Made by a program: the position numbers and the translations under genes. Below, in pieces: positions 1-6,038 of a stretch of DNA of 7,476 nucleotides (positions within the stretch are counted from its first letter, which is position 1; each line of letters starts with the position of its first letter). The notes under the pieces were generated by a model, which made no database searches, was not told where the DNA came from, and saw only the letters and a program-made list of their open reading frames with translations. The DNA lies in the NCBI GenBank assembly GCA_019417045.1, contig DXWE01000037.1, positions 1-7,476 on the forward strand. The letters are read 5' to 3'. The DNA is from Oscillospiraceae bacterium (GTDB lineage: Bacteria; Bacillota; Clostridia; Oscillospirales; Acutalibacteraceae).

Positions 1-58
1 CGTATAGCCCCGGCGCGCCGCCCATTCCCGGATGTGGGGGAGCTGCCGGGGCTATACG
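1..58. repeat. Terminal inverted repeat, probable fold-back artefact (left end)
   Basis: Bases 1-14 (CGTATAGCCCCGGC) are the exact reverse complement of 45-58, around a 30-base loop (15-44). As written, the loop breaks the EtfA reading frame, and TAG at 5-7 stops that frame. If 1-44 is reverse-complemented and placed before base 45, the frame opens and reads LPHIREWAARRG directly into the conserved LAASRALVD segment, which fits the EtfA family. The left 14-base copy still gives a stop in frame, so a simple inversion of the loop does not explain the data, whereas a duplicated fold-back does. Treat bases 1-44 as unreliable. Confidence 0.8.
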
Positions 59-289
59 CTCGCCGCATCCCGTGCGCTGGTGGATCTCGGGCTGGCCCCC
101 TATGCGTGGCAGGTGGGGCTGACCGGCCGCACGGTGGCGCCCAAAGTATACGTGGCCATCGGCATTTCCGGCGCCGTGCAGCACACCTGTGCGATAGAGC
201 AGGCCAAAACCGTCATCGCGGTGAACCCCGACAGGAATGCCCGGATTTTCGATTACGCCGATTTTGGCGTGTACGACGTTTTCCGATGA
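47..289 (+). CDS. etfA: Electron transfer flavoprotein alpha subunit, C-terminal fragment
   Basis: The 80 readable residues are the FAD-binding C-terminal domain of EtfA/FixB. Visible family landmarks, in order, are ASRALVD (Ser-Arg next to FAD), QVGLTGRTVAPK, the GISGAVQH signature, and AVNPD followed by IFDYADFG. EtfA pairs with EtfB to carry electrons between flavin dehydrogenases, typically acyl-CoA dehydrogenase in butyrate-type metabolism of Clostridia; that role is inferred from the family, since no partner gene is in the window. The gene's 5' part is off the left edge, and 1-44 is a probable fold-back, so no start is called. The protein stops at DVFR, roughly 10-20 residues earlier than most EtfA proteins, which carry a short tail after this point. 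A strong terminator follows 108 bases after the stop, so this is the last gene of its operon. Confidence 0.9.
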   Translation, partial: RGYTLAASRALVDLGLAPYAWQVGLTGRTVAPKVYVAIGISGAVQHTCAIEQAKTVIAVNPDRNARIFDYADFGVYDVFR

Positions 290-397
290 GGCAGCGCGGG
301 GATCAAGCGCCCGGACGGGTTGCTGCCGGGCCGTTCCCGTTCGCCTGCCCGGCGGCGATTTCAAGGTGGGTGGGGACGGCAGATCTGCTGGATAGGA

Positions 398-445
398 ACA
401 GGCGGTTTCCAGAGGACAGGCTCTGGAAACCGCCTGTATTTTTAT
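398..445 (+). terminator. Rho-independent terminator after etfA
   Basis: A perfect 17-bp stem pairs 398-414 with 421-437 around the 6-base loop GACAGG, followed by ATTTTTAT (438-445). It ends the etfA transcript and isolates it from the promoter at 520-548. The 290-397 stretch between the gene and this stem holds nothing I recognise. Confidence 0.95.
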
Positions 446-519
446 CACGGCGGGTCCCCGGCGTGCCCGCGGGCAACGGGCAACATACCGGGCGCTTTGG
501 CGGCTGATCCCTCCGGGAT

Positions 520-548
520 TTGACAAACATTGCCGATTTTCCTATACT
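520..548 (+). promoter_or_regulatory. Sigma-A promoter for the DUF5131/MBL unit
   Basis: TTGACA (520-525) is a perfect -35 box and TATACT (543-548) a 5-of-6 match to the -10 box, with the ideal 17-base spacer. Transcription would begin near 555. The first gene with a good ribosome site starts at 967, giving a leader of roughly 410 bases. The boxes stand out because the surrounding sequence is very GC-rich. Confidence 0.85.
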
Positions 549-966
549 GGTCTAGACAGCGGCGGTTTTCCGGGAGGCCGGCAAACCAGAGGGCAGAAAC
601 CGGCGCAAACGGAACGGGCAGTATGGCGCCTCCGCCCGCGGTCGAGAGCGGGTTCGGCTGTATCGTCCCGGGGCGTTTGGGGTGGGCGTGGCGACCCGGA
701 ACCTCCACACCGTGCGGAATGGCTCCTCCCGGACAATCGGGTGCCGGGCCGACAGCCGGGCCCTGGAAAAAGCGCGGCTTTCTGCCGGGTACCGGCGTCG
801 CGGCAATCCTCGCCCGCACGTCTGTCCTCTTCCGCGGCCGCGATGAAAGCGGCCCCTGCCAAGACGGGTAAGAATCCGCCCGGACGGACGGGCGGTGCCA
901 ATGAGGTCCCATAAAGAGAGGGAGGGGACGGAGGATTCCCTCCCACGGAGAAAGGAGGCGAGGAAC
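549..966 (+). promoter_or_regulatory. Long GC-rich transcribed leader, candidate structured RNA
   Basis: About 410 bases separate the promoter from the DUF5131 start. No frame here reads like a real protein. Several perfect short stems are visible: 836-841 with 849-854 (GGCCGC/GCGGCC), 876-882 with 889-895 (CCGCCCG/CGGGCGG), and 920-926 with 938-944 (GGGAGGG/CCCTCCC). A longer-range match pairs 570-577 with 725-732 (CCGGGAGG/CCTCCCGG). The CCTCC at 939-943 could pair instead with the Shine-Dalgarno core GGAGG at 954-958, so the last stem and a Shine-Dalgarno-blocking stem exclude one another. I compared it by eye with cobalamin, SAM, THF, c-di-GMP, T-box, RNase P and tmRNA signatures and found no match. 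High GC makes short stems common, so a structured role is an inference. Confidence 0.4.
951..958 (+). promoter_or_regulatory. Ribosome binding site setting the DUF5131 start
   Basis: AAAGGAGG lies 8 bases before ATG 967. It selects 967 over the in-frame upstream ATGs at 895-905, which have no such site, and over any reading of the leader as an N-terminal extension. Confidence 0.9.
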
Positions 967-1854
967 ATGCACGACATCTGGAATCCCTGGCACGGCTGTA
1001 AAAAGGTCAGCGAGGGCTGTGACCACTGTTACATGTATTTTCTGGACCGCCTGCGCGACAGGGACGGCGGCGAGATTTACAAGACCAAAACCGGCTTTGC
1101 CTATCCGCTGCAAAAGGACCGGCATGGCGCGTTTAAAATCCAAAGCGGCGAGCAGGTCCGCGTGTGCATGACCTCCGACTTCTTTCTGGAAGAGGCGGAC
1201 GGGTGGCGCGGGGACGCCTGGGACATCATGCGCCGCCGCCCGGACGTGAAGTTCTTTCTGCTCACCAAACGCCCCGCGCGCGTGCGGGACTGCCTGCCGC
1301 CCGATTGGGGGGACGGATGGGAAAATATCTTCTTCAATGTCACCTGCGAAAACCAGCGCAGGGCAAACGAGCGGATCCCGATCCTGCTGGACCTGCCGTT
1401 CAAACACAAGGGAATCATGTGCGCGCCGTTTATAGGCGCTATTCACATACAGGAGTATCTGCGCACCGGGCAGATCGAACAGGTCGTGTGCGGCGGGGAG
1501 AACTATGACGGCGCGAGGCCGTGCGACTTCGACTGGGTCAGGGAGCTGCGCGCCGAGTGCGTGTGTGCAAACGTCACCTTCTGCTTTATAGAGACGGGCA
1601 CGGTATTCCTCAAGGACGGCAGGCGGTACCATCTGCCGCAAAAGGCCGTACAGGCGGAGATGGCCCACAAATCGGGAATGTATTTTGCCGGAAAGCCGAT
1701 CGAGTGGAAGCTGACAGACACGCAGGGGACCCCCATCACGCCGTCCTATACGCCGTATTTCGGGGAGAACTGCCGCCACTGCGGGTCCCGGCCGATCTGT
1801 AACGGGTGTTCCCGATGCGGGAAATGTGAGACGGCAGGGAGACAGCACGGCTGA
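967..1854 (+). CDS. DUF5131 (phage Gp37/Gp68) family protein, radical-SAM-like cysteine motif
   Basis: A 295-residue protein of the DUF5131 family (Pfam PF07505). The N-terminus carries the family signature WNPWHGCKKVSEGCDHCY, with C11, C18 and C21 spaced C-X6-C-X2-C, a three-cysteine arrangement like those that hold an iron-sulfur cluster in radical-SAM enzymes. Further family blocks follow: VCMTSDFF, FFLLTKRPARV, VTCENQ, a GGENYDGARPCDFDWVREL stretch and CFIETG. The C-terminus has a second cysteine cluster, C269, C272, C278, C281, C284 and C287 (C-X2-C-X5-C-X2-C-X2-C-X2-C), likely a zinc or extra Fe-S site. The reaction and substrate are not known to me. Family members can occur beside a three-Cys-motif partner (TcmP); none is present here. 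The gene follows the long leader and is probably co-transcribed with the hydrolase 148 bases downstream. Family assignment is firm, function open. Confidence 0.9.
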   Translation: MHDIWNPWHGCKKVSEGCDHCYMYFLDRLRDRDGGEIYKTKTGFAYPLQKDRHGAFKIQSGEQVRVCMTSDFFLEEADGWRGDAWDIMRRRPDVKFFLLTKRPARVRDCLPPDWGDGWENIFFNVTCENQRRANERIPILLDLPFKHKGIMCAPFIGAIHIQEYLRTGQIEQVVCGGENYDGARPCDFDWVRELRAECVCANVTFCFIETGTVFLKDGRRYHLPQKAVQAEMAHKSGMYFAGKPIEWKLTDTQGTPITPSYTPYFGENCRHCGSRPICNGCSRCGKCETAGRQHG

Positions 1855-1987
1855 CCGGCTGCCCCGCGGGACAGAGGGGCGGCTGTGATGAAGGGCCGCG
1901 GACAGAGCCGCCTGCCGCCGCCGGATGACAGAGGCCCTTTGTGCCATACCCGTTCGGGACGCTCCGAAGGGGAAGAGTCACGTGGAC

Positions 1988-1993
1988 AGGAGG
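1988..1993 (+). promoter_or_regulatory. Ribosome binding site setting the MBL-fold hydrolase start
   Basis: AGGAGG lies 9 bases before ATG 2003. This supports the shorter protein beginning MYELIQI over an in-frame ATG at 1925, whose extra 26 residues look unlike the family. Confidence 0.85.
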
Positions 1994-2002
1994 AAAAACG
2001 CC

Positions 2003-2881
2003 ATGTATGAACTGATCCAGATCACGGACAGGAGCTACTATATCGAGAGCCCGGCGAAGATCGGGCTCGTGCGGGTGGGCGACGCAAAGGTCTGCCTGAT
2101 TGACAGCGGCAGCGACAAGGACGCCGGCAGAAAGGCACGCCAGATTCTGGACGCCCACGGGTGGAGGCTGACCGCGATTTACAACACGCATTCCCACGCC
2201 GACCATATCGGTGGGAACGCCTATCTGCAAAGGCAGACCGGGTGCAAAATCTACGCACCGGGGATGGAGTGCGATTTTACGAGGCACCCGGTACTGGAGC
2301 CCTCCCTTTTATACGGCGGGTACCCCTGCAACGAACTGCGGCACAAATTCCTGATGGCGCAGGAGAGCGATGCCCAGGACCTGACGCGGGAGGTGGTCCC
2401 CGAGGGCTTTGAAATCCTGCCGTTGCCGGGACATTCTCTCGATATGGTGGGGTTTCGCACCCCCGATCAGGTGGTCTATCTCGCCGACTGCCTCTCCAGC
2501 AGGGAGACATTGAAAAAGTACCGGATCGGCTTTATCTATGACGTCGGGGCCTATATCCGGACGCTGGAAAAGGTCAGCACGATGGAGGCCCGGCTGTTCG
2601 TCCCCGCCCACGCGCCCGCGACAGCGGAGATCGCGCCGCTGGCGCAGGACAACCTCGATCAGGTGCGGGAGATCGCGGAAAAGATCGTGACGATTTGCGC
2701 ACAGCCGCTCTGCTTTGAGCGGATTTTGCAGCGCCTGTTTGCCGACTATGCCCTGACGATGAACTGGGAGCAGTATGTGCTGGTGGGCAGCACGGTTCGC
2801 TCCTATCTTGCCTGGCTGAAGGACACGGGCGGCCTGCGGGCCTGTTTTGACGAGAACCGGCTGCTGTGGGAGCGGGTGTGA
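2003..2881 (+). CDS. MBL-fold metallo-hydrolase
   Basis: A 292-residue metallo-beta-lactamase-fold protein. The metal ligands are all visible: the T-H-S-H-A-D-H-I-G-G motif gives H63, H65, D67 and H68; H144 lies in LPGHSLDMVG, D162 in YLADCLSS, and H203 in VPAHAP. This complete set predicts an active two-metal hydrolase, probably cytoplasmic since there is no signal peptide or membrane segment. The roughly 90 residues after H203 form a helical C-terminal extension (about 212-292) of unknown role. The superfamily includes thioesterases, glyoxalase II-like enzymes, lactonases and nucleases, and nothing here selects among them. It lies on the same strand as the DUF5131 gene with no terminator or clear promoter in the 148-base gap, so co-transcription is likely. 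A two-way terminator follows. A functional link to DUF5131 is only suggested by adjacency. Confidence 0.92.
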   Translation: MYELIQITDRSYYIESPAKIGLVRVGDAKVCLIDSGSDKDAGRKARQILDAHGWRLTAIYNTHSHADHIGGNAYLQRQTGCKIYAPGMECDFTRHPVLEPSLLYGGYPCNELRHKFLMAQESDAQDLTREVVPEGFEILPLPGHSLDMVGFRTPDQVVYLADCLSSRETLKKYRIGFIYDVGAYIRTLEKVSTMEARLFVPAHAPATAEIAPLAQDNLDQVREIAEKIVTICAQPLCFERILQRLFADYALTMNWEQYVLVGSTVRSYLAWLKDTGGLRACFDENRLLWERV

Positions 2882-2945
2882 GGGAAAAATACAGCTTTGC
2901 CCCACAGGACCTTTGCGTGGCCGGGATAACGGCCGGCGGATGGAT

Positions 2946-2992
2946 GAAAAAAGCGACCCTTTGAAAAACACATGTTTTTCAAAGGGTCGCTC
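2946..2992. terminator. Bidirectional terminator between convergent genes
   Basis: A perfect inverted repeat pairs 2952-2968 with 2975-2991 around the loop CACATG. It sits between the hydrolase stop (2881, plus strand) and the LacI-family gene stop (3032, minus strand). On the minus strand the stem is followed by six U (A-run at 2947-2952), a classical terminator for the repressor gene. On the plus strand the tail is weaker (CTCTTTG), but the stem itself has a U-run, so it likely serves both. Confidence 0.9.
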
Positions 2993-3031
2993 TTTGCGTG
3001 CGGGCACATGCCGCGCAGAAGGCCGCCGGGC

Positions 3032-4057
3032 CTACAGCGCGCGCACACTCGGGCGTTCGATCAGCTCCACATCGAGGGTCAGATGGGAACAGGGGATATG
3101 GGGGTCCCGGATCTGTTCGATCAGGAGATCCACGGCCTTGCGCGGCATCGCGATCTTGGAGGAGCTGATCGAGGTCAGCGGGAAGGGCAGGGGCAGATAG
3201 GAATGCAGGTTGTCAAAGCCGATCAGGGAGAGGTCCTCCGGCACGCGCAGCCGGTAAGCGGGCAGCCGGCAGAGCAGATCCCAGGCGATCAGGTCGTTGA
3301 ACACGACCACCGCCGTATAGGGTGTACCACCCTGCCGGTCCGCCAGGGACGAGATATACCGCCCCTCCTCATCAAAGCAAATGACCGTGTGCTCGACCGG
3401 GTCCGGCCACTCCCGCAGGGCCTGTTCAAACCCCTCCCGGCGCTCGCGGGCGCTGGAGTTCTGGATGGGGGTGTCCACATACAGGATCCGCCGGTGGCCA
3501 TGGGCCAGCAGATGCTGCGCGGCCAGCATCCCGCCCTTGCGGTCGTCGCACACGACATAATTGTGGGAGAGGTCGGGAAAGTGGCGGCCGATCAACACGC
3601 ACGGGACGTGGGCGCCGAGAATGAAACGGATATTTTCCGAGGAATTGCGGTTTTGCGCAGGGCAGATGACAATACCGTCCACCCGCTTGCTCAGCGCCAG
3701 CACAATGGCCTTTCGCTCCACCTCCTCGTCCTCCTCCGTATCCATGAAAAAGGCGGAATAGTCCTTCTGGCGCAGATAGGTCTCGATCTCTTTGGCCATA
3801 AAGGAGAAGTGCGGGTTGGACAGGTCGCCCAGCAGCACGGCGATGGTGTGGCTGACGCCCGAGCGCAGAGAGCTCGCCGAGGCGTTGCCTATATACCCGA
3901 GCGCCTGGGCACGCTCCCGCACGTGCGCTTTGGTGGCCTCCGAGATGTCGGACATGTCCTTGAGCGCGTGCGAGATGGTGGTGATGGAATACCCGGTGTC
4001 GGCAGCGATATCTTTGAGCGTGACGGGCTTGCGCCCGACGGGCCGGAAAACGCCCAT
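3032..4057 (-). CDS. LacI/GalR-family transcriptional regulator
   Basis: A 341-residue regulator of full family length. Residues 12-33 (VTLKDIAADTGYSITTISHALK) form the N-terminal helix-turn-helix, followed by the hinge region near 58-67 (GNASASSLRSG) and a periplasmic-binding-protein-like sensor domain starting HTIAVLLGDLSNPHFS (about 70-85). Sensor-core segments VDGIVICPA, GHRRILYVDTP and LSLIGFDN are all in place. Such proteins usually bind a sugar or sugar phosphate and release DNA. It is divergent from the ABC sugar importer operon across a 340-bp gap, so it most likely controls that operon and perhaps itself. AGGAGG (4071-4076 on the plus map) is 13 bases from the ATG, slightly far, but an in-frame TAA two codons upstream rules out an earlier start. 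The effector sugar cannot be read from the sequence. Confidence 0.95.
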   Translation of the reverse strand: MGVFRPVGRKPVTLKDIAADTGYSITTISHALKDMSDISEATKAHVRERAQALGYIGNASASSLRSGVSHTIAVLLGDLSNPHFSFMAKEIETYLRQKDYSAFFMDTEEDEEVERKAIVLALSKRVDGIVICPAQNRNSSENIRFILGAHVPCVLIGRHFPDLSHNYVVCDDRKGGMLAAQHLLAHGHRRILYVDTPIQNSSARERREGFEQALREWPDPVEHTVICFDEEGRYISSLADRQGGTPYTAVVVFNDLIAWDLLCRLPAYRLRVPEDLSLIGFDNLHSYLPLPFPLTSISSSKIAMPRKAVDLLIEQIRDPHIPCSHLTLDVELIERPSVRAL

Positions 4058-4088
4058 GGTTTACCAAGTCCCTCCTGATTTATTTGCC

Positions 4089-4121
4089 ATTATATTACAA
4101 TATACAGGGGAAAAATGTCAA
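4089..4121 (-). promoter_or_regulatory. Promoter of the LacI-family gene
   Basis: On the minus strand TTGACA (4121-4116) is a perfect -35 box. Two -10 choices overlap: TAATAT (4097-4092) at 18-base spacing, and a perfect TATAAT (4094-4089) at a long 21-base spacing. The first is preferred on spacing. Either gives a short leader before the ribosome site at 4076-4071. Confidence 0.7.
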
Positions 4122-4145
4122 TAGTATTTAGACAATTTTATAAGC

Positions 4146-4168
4146 AACGTTAAAGTAAATACAGAAAA
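4146..4168 (+). repeat. Direct repeat copy 1, candidate operator
   Basis: This AT-rich element starts AACGTTAAAGT and ends ACAGAAAA. It matches 4322-4343 with two mismatches and one gap. It lies just upstream of the repressor's -35 box. A repeated element in the gap between a LacI-family gene and its likely target is a reasonable operator candidate, but it is not a classical LacI-type palindrome with a central CG flanked by symmetric arms. Confidence 0.45.
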
Positions 4169-4240
4169 GCGGGGAGGAGGCTTTGAACCAGAGCACAGTA
4201 CAGATATTGTTTATAAGTTACAAAATTAAAGATAATTTAA

Positions 4241-4263
4241 TGTAATATAACACGTATTTGCCA
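4241..4263. repeat. Second copy of paired elements TGTAATATAA and TATTTGCCA
   Basis: TGTAATATAA (4241-4250) is the exact inverse of TTATATTACA at 4090-4099, and TATTTGCCA (4255-4263) is an exact direct repeat of 4081-4089. The two short words are therefore paired at both places, 160 bases apart, and one copy overlaps the repressor's -10 region. They may be regulator sites or by-products of AT-rich sequence. Confidence 0.3.
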
Positions 4264-4281
4264 AGAAATAGAAAAAATCTA

Positions 4282-4310
4282 TTGCACTATTGATAGAGAG
4301 GAGGTATAAT
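4282..4310 (+). promoter_or_regulatory. Promoter of the ABC importer operon
   Basis: TATAAT (4305-4310) is a perfect -10 box. TTGCAC (4282-4287) is a weak -35 box matching TTG only, at the ideal 17-base spacing. The expected start near 4317 falls directly at the candidate operator 4320-4343, which suits repression by the neighbouring LacI-family protein. The leader to ATG 4398 would be about 80 bases. Confidence 0.7.
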
Positions 4311-4319
4311 ACAGGTACA

Positions 4320-4343
4320 TTAACGATAAAGTTAAACAGAAAA
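4320..4343 (+). promoter_or_regulatory. Candidate operator: TTAAC-N6-GTTAA palindrome plus repeat copy 2
   Basis: TTAAC (4320-4324) and GTTAA (4331-4335) form a perfect 16-bp interrupted palindrome immediately after the importer promoter's -10 box, around the expected transcription start. The same stretch (4322-4343) is the second copy of the direct repeat at 4146-4168. A repressor here would block initiation. The binding protein is inferred to be the adjacent LacI-family regulator. Confidence 0.5.
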
Positions 4344-4397
4344 CCATCCGGAACATGGCAGAAATGGCCATCGACGACGCAGAAGGAGGAAAGAATT

Positions 4398-6026
4398 ATG
4401 AAAAAGAGAGCGATTGCGTACATAGCCCTGGCAGCGCTGCTCATGGAGCTGCTGGGCGGGTGCGCGGACCCCGGGGAGGACAAGTCCGCGGTCTCTGCGG
4501 TGGGGGAGGACGGTCCGCTGACGCCGTATGCAGAGCCTCTGACGCTGAGCATGATGTTCGAGACCAATGCCGGCACCCAGTACCTCCATGGGGACACCAT
4601 CGAGAACAATGTCATCACCCGGTTCTTTGAGGAGAAGCTGAACGTCCGCTTTGACCTGAGCTGGCAGGTGGACGCCGGCAATTACGCGGAGCAGCTGGAT
4701 CTGGCGATCGCGTCCAACACCGGGCTGCCGGACATGTTCATCGCGACCAAGGGCCAGCTGTACACGCTGGCGGCCTCCGGGCAGATTTTGGACCTGGCCC
4801 CCTATTACGAAAAATACGCGAGTGAAAACCTCAAAAAGGTGCTGGGATTCAACGACAACGAGGGTCTGGAGTCGGCGACCCTGCTCGGCGGCACCTATGC
4901 GCTGCCGCTGACCAACGACGTCGGGGACGGCGCCTCGCTGGTCTTCATCCGGCAGGACTGGCTGGATGCGCTCGGCCTCGAGACACCGCAGACGCTGGGC
5001 GAGCTGATCGAGGTGGCGCGTGCGTTTGTGGACAATGACATGTCCGGCAGGGGCAACACCATCGGCATCAGCATGGCCAACGACCTCGGCTTCACGTTTG
5101 ATGTGTTCGCCAACGCCTATGGCGCCTGGCCGGACCTGTGGCTCGACGACGGCAGCGGCAGGCTCGTGTACGGCAGCGTGCAGCCGGAGGTCAAGGACGC
5201 GCTGCAAAGCCTGCAGGGGCTCTATCAGGAGGGCCTGATCCACAAGGAGTTCGCCGCGCAGGACACGACCCGGCTGGCGCAGTATGTGGCGCAGGGGCGG
5301 CTGGGCATCTTCATCGGGCCGTTCTGGTACAACAACAACTACATCCTGTCCAACCTGAATGCGGATCCGGAGGCGCAGTGGACGGTGGTCAACAACCTCT
5401 CGCTCAACGAGGGGGACACGGTGTCCTCCCGCGCGTGGAACACGACCTACCGCTGGCTCGCGGTCAACGCGAACTGCGGCAACCCGGAGGCGGCCGTCAA
5501 GCTGATGAACCTGTGGTACGAGATCTGGCAGGGCGAGTATTCCGACTGGTTCTGGGATTTGCAGATGTCGGATGACTATTATGAGATCGACATGAAGGAG
5601 TATTCGCCGATCTTCTTTGACCCGCCGCTGAAAAACGTCGAGCTCGGCGTCAAGCTGCGCGCGGCGTATGAGAGCGGGGACACCTCCTCACTTAACGCCG
5701 AGGGGCTGTATGCGTATTCCCAGATGACGACGGACATCGGCTCGGCGATCAACCGCAGCGCCATGCTGACCTGGTACGGCTCCTTTGACCTGCTGGAAAA
5801 GACATATGCCTCTTTTCAATACGACCAGTACCGCGGGCCGGAGGACACGGTGTTTTCCGCCATGGTGACCACCCTCGACGAGCTCGAGAACAAGGCGTTC
5901 ATCGACATCATCATGGGCGCGGACGTGAACACCTTCGACACCTTTGTCGAGCAGTGGTACCAGTCCGGCGGGCAGACGGTGTCCGACCAGGTCAACGAGT
6001 GGTACGCGCAGAGCAGGCAGCAGTAA
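4398..6026 (+). CDS. Lipoprotein solute-binding protein of an LplA-type sugar ABC importer
   Basis: A 542-residue extracellular solute-binding protein (family 1, large LplA/LipO-like type). MKKR followed by a hydrophobic stretch and the lipobox LGGC places the lipidated cysteine at C22, so the protein is anchored outside the membrane. Typical segments are LTLSMMFETNAG at the start of the mature domain, LPDMFIA, FIRQDWLDALGLETPQTLGEL, the loop DNDMSGRGNTIGI that resembles a calcium-site loop of large oligosaccharide binders, and a C-terminal GGQTVSDQVNEWYAQ. Relatives bind complex oligosaccharides; the actual sugar cannot be told. AAGGAGG (4383-4389) is 8 bases before the ATG, ruling out earlier in-frame starts such as 4290. 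It is the first gene of the importer operon, followed 12 bases later by the permease. Confidence 0.95.
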   Translation: MKKRAIAYIALAALLMELLGGCADPGEDKSAVSAVGEDGPLTPYAEPLTLSMMFETNAGTQYLHGDTIENNVITRFFEEKLNVRFDLSWQVDAGNYAEQLDLAIASNTGLPDMFIATKGQLYTLAASGQILDLAPYYEKYASENLKKVLGFNDNEGLESATLLGGTYALPLTNDVGDGASLVFIRQDWLDALGLETPQTLGELIEVARAFVDNDMSGRGNTIGISMANDLGFTFDVFANAYGAWPDLWLDDGSGRLVYGSVQPEVKDALQSLQGLYQEGLIHKEFAAQDTTRLAQYVAQGRLGIFIGPFWYNNNYILSNLNADPEAQWTVVNNLSLNEGDTVSSRAWNTTYRWLAVNANCGNPEAAVKLMNLWYEIWQGEYSDWFWDLQMSDDYYEIDMKEYSPIFFDPPLKNVELGVKLRAAYESGDTSSLNAEGLYAYSQMTTDIGSAINRSAMLTWYGSFDLLEKTYASFQYDQYRGPEDTVFSAMVTTLDELENKAFIDIIMGADVNTFDTFVEQWYQSGGQTVSDQVNEWYAQSRQQ

Positions 6027-6038
6027 AAGGAGCGGGAC

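Noticed and set aside
1..60. A natural frameshift in etfA, with frame 1 reading FPDVGELPG before frame 2 takes over
   Set aside because: The reversed sequence of 1-44 gives a better family match with no frame change, and the inverted repeat explains the break.
530..871. A 113-residue frame inside the leader
   Set aside because: No ribosome site, starts before the -10 box of the promoter, and has an unnatural composition.
549..960. Known riboswitch or housekeeping RNA (cobalamin, SAM, THF, c-di-GMP, T-box, RNase P, tmRNA, tRNA)
   Set aside because: Only short chance similarities such as GGCAAACC or ATAAAGAGAGG were seen; none of the full conserved cores is present.
1878..1912. GGCGGCT/AGCCGCC hairpin between the DUF5131 and hydrolase genes as a terminator
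   Set aside because: The loop is 21 bases long and no U-run follows, so read-through to the hydrolase gene is more likely.
445..1947. A 500-residue open frame on the minus strand
   Set aside because: It overlaps the clear DUF5131 gene, the promoter and the terminator tail. Its sequence is low-complexity Pro/Arg/Ala and it has no family motifs, as expected from high-GC antisense frames.
2972..4078. A 368-residue plus-strand frame opposite the LacI-family gene
   Set aside because: It is a shadow of the real minus-strand gene and starts inside the terminator hairpin.
4172..4245. A possible 20-codon minigene with a TTG start after GGGAGGAGG
   Set aside because: Spacing between site and start is only about 2 bases, there is no upstream plus-strand promoter of quality, and the peptide has no visible meaning.
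4058..4397. A CcpA cre site in the regulatory gap
   Set aside because: No stretch fits the consensus with a central CG and both conserved arms.
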